Part shown: piece after piece, positions 1 through 8,569 of the stretch
Position numbering within the stretch: the first letter of the stretch is position 1
How the letters are laid out: the number at the start of each line of letters is the position of its first letter
NCBI RefSeq assembly: GCF_005508865.1
Contig: NZ_SCOM01000001.1
Coordinates: 1-64,000, forward strand
Direction: 5' to 3'
DNA: 64,000 nt
From: Pseudomonas sp. F(2018)
Lineage (GTDB): Bacteria > Pseudomonadota > Gammaproteobacteria > Pseudomonadales > Pseudomonadaceae
The notes under the pieces: generated by a model
The model's input: only the letters and a program-made list of their open reading frames with translations
Databases searched by the model: none
What the model was told of the DNA's origin: nothing
Made by a program: the position numbers and the translations under genes

Positions 1-75
1 GCCCCGCCCTCGCCTGCCTGATCCTGCTGCTGGCACAGGCGGCCAGCAGCAGGATCAGGCAGGCGAGGGCGGGGC
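1..75. repeat. Perfect 33-bp inverted repeat at the window edge
   Basis: Bases 1-33 are the exact reverse complement of bases 43-75, with a 9-nt spacer (34-42). No T-run follows, so it does not look like an intrinsic terminator. The repeat begins at base 1, which suggests a contig end and a possible fold-back (chimeric) artefact, although a genuine hairpin upstream of nrdR cannot be excluded. The inverted repeat itself is read directly from the sequence; its origin is inference. Confidence 0.9.
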
Positions 76-220
76 GTTGCAACATGGCGGCATCCGATGC
101 GGCGGCGTATCTAGCTGGAATAGCGCAAAAATCGGGCGCCTGTATACCGCAACGGCGGCGGCTTGTCTTGTCGGGGGCATGCGCTACCATGAGCCACCGT
201 TTCGTAGGGCCTCATCTTCC

Positions 221-685
221 ATGCATTGTCCGTTCTGCTCCGCCAACGACACCAAGGTCATCGATTCCCGCCTGGTCGCCGAGGGCGAACAGGTGCGCCG
301 GCGCCGCGAGTGCCTGGCCTGTGGTGAGCGCTTCACCACTTTCGAGACCGCCGAGCTGGTGATGCCGCGCCTGATCAAGTCCGACGGCAGTCGCCAGCCG
401 TTCGACGAGGAGAAGCTGCGCGCCGGCATGCAGCGCGCGCTGGAGAAGCGCCCGGTCAGCGTCGAGCGCCTGGAAGAGGCCATTGCCCACATCAAGCACA
501 AGCTGCGCGCTACCGGCGAGCGCGAGATCAAGTCGCGGGTGCTGGGTGAGTTGGTGATGACCGAGCTGCAGAAGCTCGACGAGGTCGCCTACATCCGCTT
601 CGCCTCCGTGTACCGGCGCTTCCAGGACCTCAACGAGTTCCGCGAGGAAATCGAGCGCCTGGCCCGCGAGCCGTCGAAGGAATGA
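221..685 (+). CDS. nrdR: Transcriptional repressor NrdR
   Basis: This 154-residue protein matches NrdR, the nucleotide-sensing repressor of ribonucleotide reductase genes. A zinc ribbon with C3, C6, C31 and C34 is followed by an arginine-rich stretch and then an ATP-cone domain (about residues 49-139). The ATG at 221 was chosen because family members begin with the sequence MHCPFC. An in-frame extension back to base 77 has no recognisable homology. The stop overlaps the ribD start (ATGA), and nrdR heads the rib cluster as in other gammaproteobacteria. No NrdR box was seen upstream of it. Confidence 0.96.
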   Translation: MHCPFCSANDTKVIDSRLVAEGEQVRRRRECLACGERFTTFETAELVMPRLIKSDGSRQPFDEEKLRAGMQRALEKRPVSVERLEEAIAHIKHKLRATGEREIKSRVLGELVMTELQKLDEVAYIRFASVYRRFQDLNEFREEIERLAREPSKE

Positions 686-1797
686 GCGCCGCCGACCAGC
701 AACACATGGCCCGCGCGCTGGAACTGGCGCGCAAGGGGCTGTATTCCACCCATCCCAACCCACGGGTCGGCTGCGTCATCGTGCGTGACGGCAAGGTGGT
801 TGGCGAGGGCTGGCATGCCAAGGCAGGCGAACCGCATGCCGAAGTGCACGCGCTGCGCCAGGCTGGCGAGCTGGCTCGCGGCGCCACCGCCTATGTGACC
901 CTGGAGCCCTGCAGCCACCATGGCCGCACGCCGCCCTGCGCCGATGCCCTGGTGGCCGCTGGCGTGGTGCGGGTGGTGGCGGCCATGCAGGATCCCAATC
1001 CGGAAGTGTCCGGCAAGGGCCTGCTGCGCCTGATGCATGCCGGCATCGCCGTGCACAGCGGCGTGCTGGAGGCCGAGGCGCGAGCCCTCAACGCCGGTTT
1101 CATCAAGCGCATGGAGCAGGGCCTGCCGTTCGTACGGGTCAAGCTGGCCATGAGCCTGGACGGCCGCACCGCCATGGCCAACGGCGAGAGCCAGTGGATC
1201 ACCGGCCCCGAGGCGCGCGCTGCCGTACAGCGCCTGCGCGCGCGGGCCAGCGTGATCATCACCGGCGCCGATACCGTGCTCACCGACCAGGCGCGCCTCA
1301 CCGTGCGTGCCGAGGAGCTGGGCCTGAATGCCGAGCTGACCGCCCTGGCCATCGACCGTCCGCCACTGCGGGTGCTGATCGACGGCCGCCTGCGTGTGCC
1401 CCTCGCCGCGCCGTTCTTCCAGGCCGGGCCGGCGCTGGTTGCCACCTGCGCCGCGGCAGCCGCCCGTGATCGCTTTCTCGAAGACGGCCACGAGCTGCTG
1501 GCGGTGCCCGGCAGCAATGGCCATGTCGACCTGCGCCGGCTACTGATGGAGCTGGCCGGCCGTGGTGCCAACGAGGTGCTGGTGGAGGCCGGGCCGAAGC
1601 TGGCCGGCGCCTTCGCCCGCGCCGGGCTGGTCGACGAGTACCAGCTGTTCGTCGCGCCCAAGTTCCTCGGCTCCAGCGCTCGCCCGCTATTGGACTGGCC
1701 GCTGGCGCGGATGGCCGAGGCGCAGGACCTGGAAATCCGCGAAATGCGCGCCATCGGTAGTGACTGGCGGATCATCGCCGTGCCCAGGCCGCGCTGA
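682..1797 (+). CDS. ribD: Bifunctional pyrimidine deaminase/reductase RibD
   Basis: RibD performs steps two and three of riboflavin synthesis: deamination of the GTP-derived pyrimidine, then NADPH-dependent reduction of its ribose. The 371-residue protein has a cytidine-deaminase-type N-terminus with zinc ligands H52, C77 and C86 and catalytic E54. A reductase domain starts near residue 150. The start codon overlaps the nrdR stop by 4 nt, which implies translational coupling. The gene lies upstream of the FMN riboswitch, so the riboswitch cannot govern it from that position. Length and motifs are typical for a bifunctional RibD. Confidence 0.96.
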   Translation: MSAADQQHMARALELARKGLYSTHPNPRVGCVIVRDGKVVGEGWHAKAGEPHAEVHALRQAGELARGATAYVTLEPCSHHGRTPPCADALVAAGVVRVVAAMQDPNPEVSGKGLLRLMHAGIAVHSGVLEAEARALNAGFIKRMEQGLPFVRVKLAMSLDGRTAMANGESQWITGPEARAAVQRLRARASVIITGADTVLTDQARLTVRAEELGLNAELTALAIDRPPLRVLIDGRLRVPLAAPFFQAGPALVATCAAAAARDRFLEDGHELLAVPGSNGHVDLRRLLMELAGRGANEVLVEAGPKLAGAFARAGLVDEYQLFVAPKFLGSSARPLLDWPLARMAEAQDLEIREMRAIGSDWRIIAVPRPR

Positions 1798-1888
1798 GCC
1801 ATTCGATAGCTTTGATCGAAGCGCTGCCATGCAGCGGCGCGGCAAATATGGTAAAAAGCCAGCCGCAGCCACTTTGCGGGCTGCAACG

Positions 1889-2024
1889 TTCTCAGGGCGG
1901 GGTGTGATTCCCCACCGGCGGTAATGACAGTCACTGTCTAGCCCGCGAGCGCCTTTCCAACGAAAGGGACAGCAGACCCGGTGCGATTCCGGGGCCGACG
2001 GTATAGTCCGGATAAAGAGAGAGC
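1889..2024 (+). promoter_or_regulatory. FMN riboswitch (RFN element)
   Basis: The conserved RFN blocks are present in order: the opening CTCAGGGCGGGG block at 1891, the CCCCACCGGCGGTAAT block near 1910, AGCCCGCGAGCG near 1940, the CAGCAGACCCGGTG block near 1971 and the GCCGACGGTATAGTCCGGAT block ending near 2012. It sits between ribD and ribE, so FMN should repress ribE and the genes downstream. No T-rich terminator follows, which favours control of translation initiation. An 8-bp stem at 2086-2106 and a short ORF lie between the aptamer and ribE. Confidence 0.95.
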
Positions 2025-2085
2025 GGGATTCCCTTCCGGGGCGCCGTCTGTTGCGCCCGCGAAAATCCCTATCGATCGGCATTGC

Positions 2086-2106
2086 CCTGTTTTTGACCAA
2101 AACAGG
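2086..2106 (+). promoter_or_regulatory. Hairpin overlapping a Shine-Dalgarno in the FMN leader
   Basis: CCTGTTTT (2086-2093) pairs perfectly with AAAACAGG (2099-2106) around a 5-nt loop. The 3' arm contains the first bases of an AGGAG motif (2104-2108) lying 7 nt before an ATG at 2116. This could be the expression platform of the FMN riboswitch, by masking that ribosome binding site. The pairing is seen in the sequence; the regulatory role is inferred. Confidence 0.45.
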
Positions 2107-2115
2107 AGTTCATCC

Positions 2116-2163
2116 ATGCTGCATTGCAACAACTTCCGGGAGGACGCATGTTCACCGGCATAA
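2116..2163 (+). CDS. Possible 15-codon leader peptide overlapping ribE
   Basis: An AGGAG motif at 2104-2108 is well spaced before ATG 2116, which opens a 15-codon reading frame ending in TAA at 2161-2163. It runs over the ribE start (2148) in a different frame. The ribE Shine-Dalgarno (2138-2144) lies inside it, so ribosomes translating this frame would pass through the ribE start region. That arrangement fits translational coupling under riboswitch control. There is no homology evidence for the peptide and it may be a chance frame. Confidence 0.3.
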   Translation: MLHCNNFREDACSPA

Positions 2164-2810
2164 TCGAATCCATCGGCACCATCCGTGCCCTCAGCCCCAA
2201 GGGCGGCGACGTACGCGTGTACGTGCAGACCGGCAAGCTCGACCTGGGCGACGTCAAACTGGGCGACAGCATCGCCGTCAACGGCGTGTGCCTGACCGCG
2301 GTCGAGCTGCCGGGCGACGGCTTCTGGGCCGACGTCAGCCGCGAGACCCTGGCCTGCAGCGCTTTCATCGATTTGAAGATCGGTAGCCGGGTCAACCTGG
2401 AGAAGGCCCTGACCCCGACCACGCGCCTCGGCGGACATCTGGTCAGCGGCCATGTCGACGGCGTCGGCGAGATCGTCAAGCGCGAGGACAATGCCCGCGC
2501 CATCCAATTCACCGTGCGTGCGCCGCGCGAGCTGGCCAAGTACATCGCCCTGAAGGGCTCGATCACCGTCGACGGCACCAGCCTGACGGTCAATGCCGTG
2601 AATGGCGCCGAGTTCGAGCTGACCATCGTGCCGCACACGCTGGTCGAGACCATCATGGCCGACTACCAGTCCGGTCGCCGGGTCAACCTGGAAGTGGATC
2701 TGCTGGCCCGTTACCTGGAGCGCCTGCTGCTCGGTGACAAGGCCGCCGAGCCCACCGCCAGTGGCATCACCGAAGGTTTCCTGGCCGCACACGGCTACCT
2801 GAAGAATTGA
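2148..2810 (+). CDS. ribE: Riboflavin synthase, alpha subunit
   Basis: The enzyme dismutates two molecules of 6,7-dimethyl-8-ribityllumazine to riboflavin. The 220-residue protein has the tandem lumazine-binding repeats of the family: it opens MFTGIIE, and each half carries an S/T-L-T-V or C-L-T motif (GVCLT near residue 46, GTSLTVN near 145). ATG 2148 was preferred to a TTG 24 nt upstream because MFTGI is the family start and a GGAGG motif precedes it, though with only 4 nt spacing. The gene lies directly under the FMN riboswitch and 11 nt before ribBA. Some Pseudomonas annotations call it ribC. Confidence 0.96.
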   Translation: MFTGIIESIGTIRALSPKGGDVRVYVQTGKLDLGDVKLGDSIAVNGVCLTAVELPGDGFWADVSRETLACSAFIDLKIGSRVNLEKALTPTTRLGGHLVSGHVDGVGEIVKREDNARAIQFTVRAPRELAKYIALKGSITVDGTSLTVNAVNGAEFELTIVPHTLVETIMADYQSGRRVNLEVDLLARYLERLLLGDKAAEPTASGITEGFLAAHGYLKN

Positions 2811-2821
2811 GGAACGGCCAG

Positions 2822-3901
2822 ATGGCTCTGAATACCGCAGAAGAACTGATCGAAGACATCCGCGCCGGCAAGATGGTCATCCTCATGGATGACGAGGACC
2901 GCGAGAACGAGGGCGACATCATCATCGCGTCGGACTGCGTGCAGGCCGAACATATCAACTTTATGGCCCGTTTTGCGCGGGGGTTGATCTGCATGCCGAT
3001 GAGCCGCGAGCGCTGCGAGCTGCTCAAGCTGCCGCTGATGGCGCCACGCAACGGTTCCGGCTTCGGCACCAAGTTCACCGTCTCCATCGAGGCGGCCGAG
3101 GGCGTCACCACCGGCATCTCCGCCGCCGACCGCGCACGCACCGTGCAGGCCGCCGTGGCGCGCAACGCGGTGGCCGACGATATCGTCAGCCCCGGCCATA
3201 TCTTCCCGCTGATGGCCCAGCCCGGCGGCGTGCTGGCCCGCGCCGGCCACACCGAGGCGGCCTGCGACCTGGCGCGCATGGCCGGTTTTGAGCCGAGTGG
3301 CGTGATCTGCGAGATCATGAACGACGACGGCACCATGGCCCGTCGCCCGGAGCTGGAGAAGTTCGCCGAGGAGCACAATCTCAAGATCGGCACCATCGCC
3401 GACCTGATCCACTACCGCCTGATCCACGAACGCACCGTCGAGCGCGTCAGCGAGCAGCCGCTGGATACCGAACTGGGCCAGTTCACCCTGGTCACCTACC
3501 GTGACGGCGTGGAGAACACCGCGCACATGGCTTTGACCCTGGGCAAGGTGTGCGCCGAGGAACCGACCCTGGTTCGCGTGCACAACATGGAGCCGCTGCG
3601 CGACCTGTTCCTGGTCAAGCAACCGGGCCGTTGGAGCCTGCGCGCGGCCATGGCCGAAGTGGCCAAGGCCGGCAGCGGCGTGGTGCTGCTGCTGGGTAAT
3701 CCGCTCACCGGTCCGGAACTGCTGGCCCACCTGGGCAAGCAGCCGGCGCCGAGCCCTGCGACCTACAGCACCGTCGGTGCCGGTTCGCAGATCCTGCGTG
3801 ATCTGGGCGTGCGCAAGATGCGCCTGATGAGCTCGCCGATGAAGTTCAACGCCATATCCGGCTTTGACCTGGAAGTTGTAGAATACCTGCCCGCTGAATG
3901 A
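2822..3901 (+). CDS. ribBA: DHBP synthase with degenerate GTP cyclohydrolase II-like domain (RibBA/RibBX type)
   Basis: The N-terminal half (residues 1-200) is 3,4-dihydroxy-2-butanone-4-phosphate synthase, making the four-carbon unit of riboflavin from ribulose 5-phosphate. The acidic active-site loop DDEDRENEGD spans residues 23-32. The C-terminal half (about 205-359) has the length and layout of GTP cyclohydrolase II, but the zinc-binding Cys triad (ECLTGD...RCDCG in true RibA) is absent; a VRVHNMEPLRDLF stretch stands there instead. That half is therefore unlikely to act on GTP. A complete RibA is encoded at 7958-8569. From memory, such fusions have been called RibBX. ATG 2822 fits the family start. 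Confidence 0.93.
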   Translation: MALNTAEELIEDIRAGKMVILMDDEDRENEGDIIIASDCVQAEHINFMARFARGLICMPMSRERCELLKLPLMAPRNGSGFGTKFTVSIEAAEGVTTGISAADRARTVQAAVARNAVADDIVSPGHIFPLMAQPGGVLARAGHTEAACDLARMAGFEPSGVICEIMNDDGTMARRPELEKFAEEHNLKIGTIADLIHYRLIHERTVERVSEQPLDTELGQFTLVTYRDGVENTAHMALTLGKVCAEEPTLVRVHNMEPLRDLFLVKQPGRWSLRAAMAEVAKAGSGVVLLLGNPLTGPELLAHLGKQPAPSPATYSTVGAGSQILRDLGVRKMRLMSSPMKFNAISGFDLEVVEYLPAE

Positions 3902-3908
3902 CGACCCC

Positions 3909-3946
3909 GGCCGAGCGCAGCCTGCGCCCGGCCCGGCTTTTCGTTC
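3909..3946 (+). terminator. Possible weak terminator/attenuator between ribBA and ribH
   Basis: GGCCGAGCGC (3909-3918) pairs with GCGCCCGGCC (3924-3933) with one A-C mismatch. An interrupted T-rich stretch (TTTTCGTT) follows. It may reduce read-through from ribBA into ribH. The T-tract is short, so function is uncertain. Confidence 0.35.
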
Positions 3947-4009
3947 TACATTGATACCAACGGGACGCCCTTCGGCGCCCCGGCTCTTTATACAGACTGA
4001 GACTCGCCC

Positions 4010-4486
4010 ATGACCCTGAAGACCATCGAAGGTACCTTCATCGCCCCGCAAGGCAAATTCGCCCTGGTGGTTGGCCGCTTCAACAGCTTCGTCGTCGAGA
4101 GCCTGGTCAGCGGCGCCGTCGACGCCCTGGTCCGCCACGGCGTGAAGGAAAGCGACATCACCATCATCCGCGCGCCGGGTGCCTTCGAGATTCCGCTGGT
4201 CACCCAGAAAGTCGCCCAGCGCGGCGAGTTCGCCGCCATCATCGCCCTCGGCGCAGTTATCCGTGGCGGTACCCCGCACTTCGAATACGTCGCCGGCGAG
4301 TGCACCAAGGGCCTGGCCCAGGTCTCCATGGAATACGGCGTACCGGTTGCCTTCGGCGTACTGACCGTCGACTCCATCGAACAGGCCATCGAGCGCTCCG
4401 GCACCAAGGCCGGCAACAAAGGCGCCGAAGCTACCCTGTCCGCCCTGGAAATGGTAAGTCTGCTGGCGCAGCTGGAGGCCAAGTGA
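4010..4486 (+). CDS. ribH: 6,7-dimethyl-8-ribityllumazine synthase
   Basis: RibH condenses the pyrimidine product of RibD with 3,4-dihydroxy-2-butanone 4-phosphate to give the lumazine substrate of RibE. The 158-residue protein has the typical substrate-binding segments: a [10 protein letters not shown] stretch near residue 24, [10 protein letters not shown] near 55, and the [16 protein letters not shown] region (about 79-94) with its conserved glycine-rich loop and histidine. Length is normal for the icosahedral or pentameric enzyme. The stop overlaps the nusB GTG start (GTGA). Confidence 0.96.
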   Translation: MTLKTIEGTFIAPQGKFALVVGRFNSFVVESLVSGAVDALVRHGVKESDITIIRAPGAFEIPLVTQKVAQRGEFAAIIALGAVIRGGTPHFEYVAGECTKGLAQVSMEYGVPVAFGVLTVDSIEQAIERSGTKAGNKGAEATLSALEMVSLLAQLEAK

Positions 4487-4968
4487 GCCTGAACCACGAC
4501 GACAGCCAGGACGCTCCGCAGCCCAAGGCCAAGGGCAAGATCGCCCAGCGCCGCGTGGCCCGCAGCCTGGCCATGCAGGCCCTGTATCAGTGGCACATGG
4601 CCGGTCAGTCGCTGAACGAGATCGAAGCGCAGTTCCGCGTCGATAACGACTTCAGCGGTGTCGACGGTGCCTACTTCCACGAGATCCTCGTGGGTGTGGC
4701 ACGGCAGAAGACCGAGCTGGACGAGTCCTTCGCCACCTTCCTGGATATCCCGCTGGCAGAGCTGGACCCGGTCGAGCTGGCCATTCTGCGCCTGTCCGCC
4801 TGGGAGCTGACCAGCCGCGTCGACGTGCCCTACAAGGTGGTGATCAACGAAGGCATCGAGCTGGCCAAGGTGTTCGGCGCCACCGACGGGCACAAGTTCG
4901 TCAATGGTGTGCTGGACAAGCTGGCGCCGGTGCTGCGCGCGGCCGAAGTCAAAGCCAACAAGCGCTGA
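4483..4968 (+). CDS. nusB: Transcription antitermination factor NusB
   Basis: NusB is a helical protein that pairs with ribosomal protein S10 on boxA RNA in rRNA antitermination. The 161-residue product has the family opening [14 protein letters not shown] near residue 22 and the C-terminal signatures [17 protein letters not shown] and [16 protein letters not shown]. The GTG at 4483 was chosen because it overlaps the ribH stop (GTGA) and gives normal family length. The ribH-nusB-thiL order is widespread in proteobacteria. Confidence 0.95.
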   Translation: MSLNHDDSQDAPQPKAKGKIAQRRVARSLAMQALYQWHMAGQSLNEIEAQFRVDNDFSGVDGAYFHEILVGVARQKTELDESFATFLDIPLAELDPVELAILRLSAWELTSRVDVPYKVVINEGIELAKVFGATDGHKFVNGVLDKLAPVLRAAEVKANKR

Positions 4969-4981
4969 TCTGGCAATTGCT

Positions 4982-5947
4982 GTGGGCGAGTTCGAGCTGA
5001 TCCGCCGCTACTTCGCCGCCGCGCCCTGTGCGCAGGCGGCCGAAGGCGTGGCACTGGGCATCGGCGACGACTGCGCCCTGCTGCAGCCAGGTCCCGGCCA
5101 GCAACTGGCCGTGTCCACCGACACCCTGGTGGCCGGCGTGCATTTCCCCGATTCCTGCGACCCCTCGCTGCTCGGCCAGCGTGCGCTGGCCGTGGCGGCC
5201 AGTGATCTGGCGGCCATGGGCGCCGCGCCGCTCGCTTTCACTCTCGCCATGACCCTGCCGCAGGCCGATCCGGCCTGGCTGGAAGCGTTCGCCCGTGGCC
5301 TGTCACAGATGGCCGAGGCCTGTGGTCTGGCGCTGGTCGGTGGTGATACTACGCGCGGCCCGCTGTGCCTGACCCTGACCGTGTTCGGCCAGGTGCCGAC
5401 TGGCCAGGCGCTGACCCGCCGCGGTGCGCGCCCCGGTGATCTGCTTTGCGTCGGCGGCAGCCTGGGCGATGGCTCCGGCGCGCTGCCGCTGGTGCTCGGC
5501 CAGCAGGTGGCGCAGGGCGAGGCGGCCGAATACCTGCTGGCGCGCTACTGGGCGCCGCAGCCGCAGCTGGCCCTCGGCCAGTGGTTGCGTGGCAAGGCCA
5601 GCGCGGCTCTGGATATCTCCGACGGCCTGCTCGCCGACTGCGGCCATATCGCCGCGGCATCCGGCCTGGCGCTGCGCATCGAGCAGGACCGCCTGCCGCT
5701 GGCGCCGGCCCTGCGTGCCCTGGCCGGTAGCGGGGCGCTGGACTGTGCACTGAGCGGTGGCGACGACTACCGTCTGGCCTTTACCCTGCCGCCTGAACTC
5801 CTGCCAGCGCTACTGGCCCAATGGCCGGAGGCCGTGGTGATTGGCCAGGCGAAGGCGGGGCAGGGCGTGCAGCTAATCGACGGCCAGGGCCGTCACATCG
5901 AACCGCCACGGGCGGGTTATCAGCATTTCGGGAGTAGCGGTGACTGA
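4982..5947 (+). CDS. thiL: Thiamine-monophosphate kinase
   Basis: ThiL phosphorylates thiamine monophosphate to thiamine pyrophosphate using ATP. The 321-residue protein opens GEFELIRRYF and has the Mg/ATP-binding GIGDDCALL motif near residue 29, the DTLVAGVHF segment near 50, the GGDTTRGP motif and the LDISDGL motif, all typical of the PurM-like ThiL fold. The GTG at 4982 gives a standard N-terminus; no strong Shine-Dalgarno precedes it, so coupling from nusB (13 nt upstream) is likely. It overlaps the pgpA start by 8 nt. The other thiamine loci in this window are thiC and cytX. Confidence 0.95.
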   Translation: MGEFELIRRYFAAAPCAQAAEGVALGIGDDCALLQPGPGQQLAVSTDTLVAGVHFPDSCDPSLLGQRALAVAASDLAAMGAAPLAFTLAMTLPQADPAWLEAFARGLSQMAEACGLALVGGDTTRGPLCLTLTVFGQVPTGQALTRRGARPGDLLCVGGSLGDGSGALPLVLGQQVAQGEAAEYLLARYWAPQPQLALGQWLRGKASAALDISDGLLADCGHIAAASGLALRIEQDRLPLAPALRALAGSGALDCALSGGDDYRLAFTLPPELLPALLAQWPEAVVIGQAKAGQGVQLIDGQGRHIEPPRAGYQHFGSSGD

Positions 5948-6425
5948 ACTGGTGAAAGTGGCGCCGCGGGTGTGGCGCAATCCCTGGCATTTCCTCGCCT
6001 TCGGTTTCGGCTCCGGCCTCATGCCCAAGGCGCCGGGGACCTGGGGCTCGCTGGTGGCGATCCCCTTCATCCCGCTGTGGCAGATGCTGCCGGACTGGGG
6101 CTACTGGCTGATGCTCGGCGTGACCATGCTGTTCGGTTTCTGGCTGTGCGGCCGGGTGGCCGAGGACATGGGCGTGCACGACCACGAAGGCATCGTCTGG
6201 GACGAGATGGTCGGCATGTGGATCACCCTCTGGCTGGTGCCCGAGGGGTGGCAATGGTTGCTGCTAGGCTTTGTAGTGTTCCGTGTGTTCGACATCCTCA
6301 AGCCCTGGCCGATCCGCTGGATCGACCGCCATGTGCACGGTGGCATCGGCATCATGCTGGACGACGTGCTGGCCGGGGTGTTCGCCTGGCTGGCGATGCA
6401 GTTGCTGGTCTGGGGCCTGGCCTGA
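5940..6425 (+). CDS. pgpA: Phosphatidylglycerophosphatase A
   Basis: PgpA dephosphorylates phosphatidylglycerol phosphate in the inner membrane to yield phosphatidylglycerol. The 161-residue protein has the LMPKAPGTWGSL signature near residue 23, the acidic motif IVWDEMVGMW near 82, the motif FRVFDILKPWP near 118 and several hydrophobic segments. The GTG start at 5940 lies inside the end of thiL, an arrangement common in proteobacteria. Length and motifs match the family. Confidence 0.94.
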   Translation: MTELVKVAPRVWRNPWHFLAFGFGSGLMPKAPGTWGSLVAIPFIPLWQMLPDWGYWLMLGVTMLFGFWLCGRVAEDMGVHDHEGIVWDEMVGMWITLWLVPEGWQWLLLGFVVFRVFDILKPWPIRWIDRHVHGGIGIMLDDVLAGVFAWLAMQLLVWGLA

Positions 6426-6439
6426 TTCGGAGGCTATAC

Positions 6440-7195
6440 ATGCGCGTCTGCTGGCTGGCGTTGTTGTGGTGTCTGGGGTGGCCTATCGCCCAGGCCGACC
6501 AGGCACTGCCGGCCGAGGTCCAGCTGGTCAGCGAGCACTGGGTCGGCCATACCAACAAGGATGGCAGCGGCCTGGCCTGGGACATCATGCGCCAGGTGTT
6601 CGAGCCGGCCGGGGTGAAGATGCACTTCCGCGTCGTGCCCTACACCCGCTCCATCGGCCTGGTCCAGCGCGGCGAGGCGGATGCCTGGCTGGGCTCCTAT
6701 CGCGACGAAGTCAGCGAGAAGATCATCTACCCGCGCTGGCCCTACGACGCCGACCAGATAGTCGCCCTGTCCCTGCGCGAGCAGCCGGTACCGACGCTGC
6801 AGAGCATCGGTCAGTACCGCCTGTCGTGGATACGTGGCTACGAATATCAACGCTACCTGCCCGGTGTGAAGCGCTACGAAGAGATCCAGCGCCGCGTCGG
6901 TATTCTGCGCATGCTCGAACTGGGCCATGCCGACTTCTTCCTCGATGCCTCCACCGAGGTCGAGGACGTGCTGCGCGAGGGGCCGGACTCTGCGCGCTTT
7001 CGCACTACTGCGCTGACCCGCTTGCCGCTGTATGCCGGCTTTGCCGATACTGCCCGCGGTCGCGCCCTGGCCGAACTCTTCGATCGGCGCATGGCCGAGC
7101 TGGTGCGTGACGGCAAGCTGCGAGCGGTCTTCAAGCGCTGGCAGCAGCCTTATCCGTTCGACGAGGACATGGAGATCCCCGATGCGTCGCCTTGA
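6440..7195 (+). CDS. Periplasmic substrate-binding-like protein (SBP_bac_3 type)
   Basis: This 251-residue protein has a clear signal peptide (about residues 1-19, ending IAQA) and a fold pattern typical of family 3 periplasmic binding proteins: an early SEHWVGHT strand, an RSIGLVQRGEADAWLG segment and a C-terminal AELVRDGKLRAVFKRW helix, the usual last helix of such domains. No ABC permease or ATPase gene is nearby. It may therefore be an orphan sensor or binding protein rather than transporter-linked. An AGG-type ribosome site precedes ATG 6440. It overlaps the following protease gene by 14 nt. The ligand cannot be predicted. Confidence 0.8.
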   Translation: MRVCWLALLWCLGWPIAQADQALPAEVQLVSEHWVGHTNKDGSGLAWDIMRQVFEPAGVKMHFRVVPYTRSIGLVQRGEADAWLGSYRDEVSEKIIYPRWPYDADQIVALSLREQPVPTLQSIGQYRLSWIRGYEYQRYLPGVKRYEEIQRRVGILRMLELGHADFFLDASTEVEDVLREGPDSARFRTTALTRLPLYAGFADTARGRALAELFDRRMAELVRDGKLRAVFKRWQQPYPFDEDMEIPDASP

Positions 7196-7835
7196 GCTGT
7201 TCGCCGCCAGCCTGCTGCTGGTCATGACTCCCTTGCTGCATGCCGAGACCCAGGTACAGGTGGTCGGCCTGTTCCCCGGTGCCGCGGTGCTGCTGGTGGA
7301 TGGTCAGCGCAAGCTGGTGCGCAATGGCCAGACCGGCCCCGGCGGGGTCAAGGTGCTCAGCGCCGACAGCAAGGGCGCGGTGCTGGAAGTCGATGGCGTG
7401 CAGCGCAGCTATGGCATCAGCCGCGAATACAACCAGGCCGGCGCCAGTTCCGGGCCGCAGAAGGCCCAGCTCAGCATCAGCCGCGGGGTCGGCAACCACT
7501 ACTGGATCGCCGGCTCCATCGATGGCCACCCGGTGCAGTTCCTGGTCGACACCGGCGCCACCTCGGTGGCGATGAACGAAGGCCAGGCCCGCCGCCTGGG
7601 CATCGATTACCGGGTGCAAGGCCGGCCCATAGTCGCCGGCACCGCCGGTGGCAATATAAGAGGGTGGCAGATCAAGCTGGACAGAGTGAAGATCGGCGGC
7701 CTGGAAGTGCTAGGCGTAGAGGGCGTGGTGCTGGAGGGCGACTCGCCCACCGAAGTGCTGTTGGGCATGAGCTTCCTCAGCCGGGTGCGCTGGCGCGAGG
7801 AGAACGGCGTGCTGCAGCTGGAGTCCAAGCTCTAG
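7182..7835 (+). CDS. Retropepsin-like aspartic protease (clan AA), secreted
   Basis: The 217-residue protein has a signal peptide (about 1-21), an uncharacterised beta-rich N-terminal region (22-95) and a retropepsin-like domain. That domain carries the [12 protein letters not shown] active-site motif (D123-T124-G125) and the EVLLGMSFL segment near the C-terminus, which is typical of the bacterial TIGR02281 family. One DTG per chain implies that a dimer is needed for catalysis. Substrates are unknown. A second family member lies at 23688-24215. ATG 7182 starts inside the preceding gene, suggesting coupling. Confidence 0.85.
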   Translation: MRRLELFAASLLLVMTPLLHAETQVQVVGLFPGAAVLLVDGQRKLVRNGQTGPGGVKVLSADSKGAVLEVDGVQRSYGISREYNQAGASSGPQKAQLSISRGVGNHYWIAGSIDGHPVQFLVDTGATSVAMNEGQARRLGIDYRVQGRPIVAGTAGGNIRGWQIKLDRVKIGGLEVLGVEGVVLEGDSPTEVLLGMSFLSRVRWREENGVLQLESKL

Positions 7836-7957
7836 GTGCGCTTGGCCGATTCATCGGCCCTTTCGATCCTTATCCCCGACAATTCACGCTGCGCCGCAGT
7901 GCGACGCTGCTGGTACAATGCCGGCCTTTTCTGCCGAACGTCCAACAGGAGCACCCG

Positions 7958-8569
7958 GTGTCCGTCGTCTTCGTCGCCGCCTCCAAGCTGCCCACGCCCT
8001 TCGCGGTGTTCACCATGCACGGTTTCCTCGATGAGGAGAGCGGCAAGGAGCATGTGGCCCTGACCCTGGGCGATATCGCCGATGGCCAGCCCGTGCTGGG
8101 TCGCCTGCACTCCGAGTGCCTGACCGGCGATGCCCTGTTCAGCCAGCGCTGTGACTGCGGTGCCCAGCTCGAAGCCGCCCTGCGCGCCATTGCCAGCGAG
8201 GGCCGTGGCGTACTCCTGTACCTGCGCCAGGAGGGGCGCGGCATCGGTCTGCTGAACAAGATCCGCGCCTACGAGCTGCAGGATGGGGGGGCCGACACGG
8301 TCGAGGCCAACGAGCGCCTGGGCTTCGCCGCCGACCAGCGCGACTACTCGATCTGCCAGCCGATGCTCGATCACCTGGGCGTTCGCGAGATCAACCTGAT
8401 GACCAACAACCCGCGCAAGGTCAAGGCGCTGGAAGGCTTCGGCGTGCGCGTGGCCGAGCGCCGCCCGCTGGAGATCGGGCGCAACCCGCACAACAGCAAG
8501 TACCTGGCGACCAAGGCCGGCAAGCTCGGCCACATGCTGGGTCTGCAACACCAGGAAGAGACCGAGTGA
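7958..8569 (+). CDS. ribA: GTP cyclohydrolase II
   Basis: RibA opens the imidazole ring of GTP, the committed step of riboflavin synthesis. The 203-residue protein has all three zinc cysteines at C54, C65 and C67 in the motif [19 protein letters not shown], plus the RQEGRGIGL loop and the MTNNPRK motif. Since the C-terminal half of ribBA at 2822-3901 lacks these cysteines, this is probably the working cyclohydrolase. GTG 7958 is preceded by an ACAGGAG ribosome site. Its stop overlaps the next gene (GTGA). Confidence 0.96.
   Translation: MSVVFVAASKLPTPFAVFTMHGFLDEESGKEHVALTLGDIADGQPVLGRLHSECLTGDALFSQRCDCGAQLEAALRAIASEGRGVLLYLRQEGRGIGLLNKIRAYELQDGGADTVEANERLGFAADQRDYSICQPMLDHLGVREINLMTNNPRKVKALEGFGVRVAERRPLEIGRNPHNSKYLATKAGKLGHMLGLQHQEETE

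Noticed and set aside
77..220. Upstream extension of nrdR
   Set aside because: The added 48 residues have no homology and the MHCPFC start is universal in NrdR.
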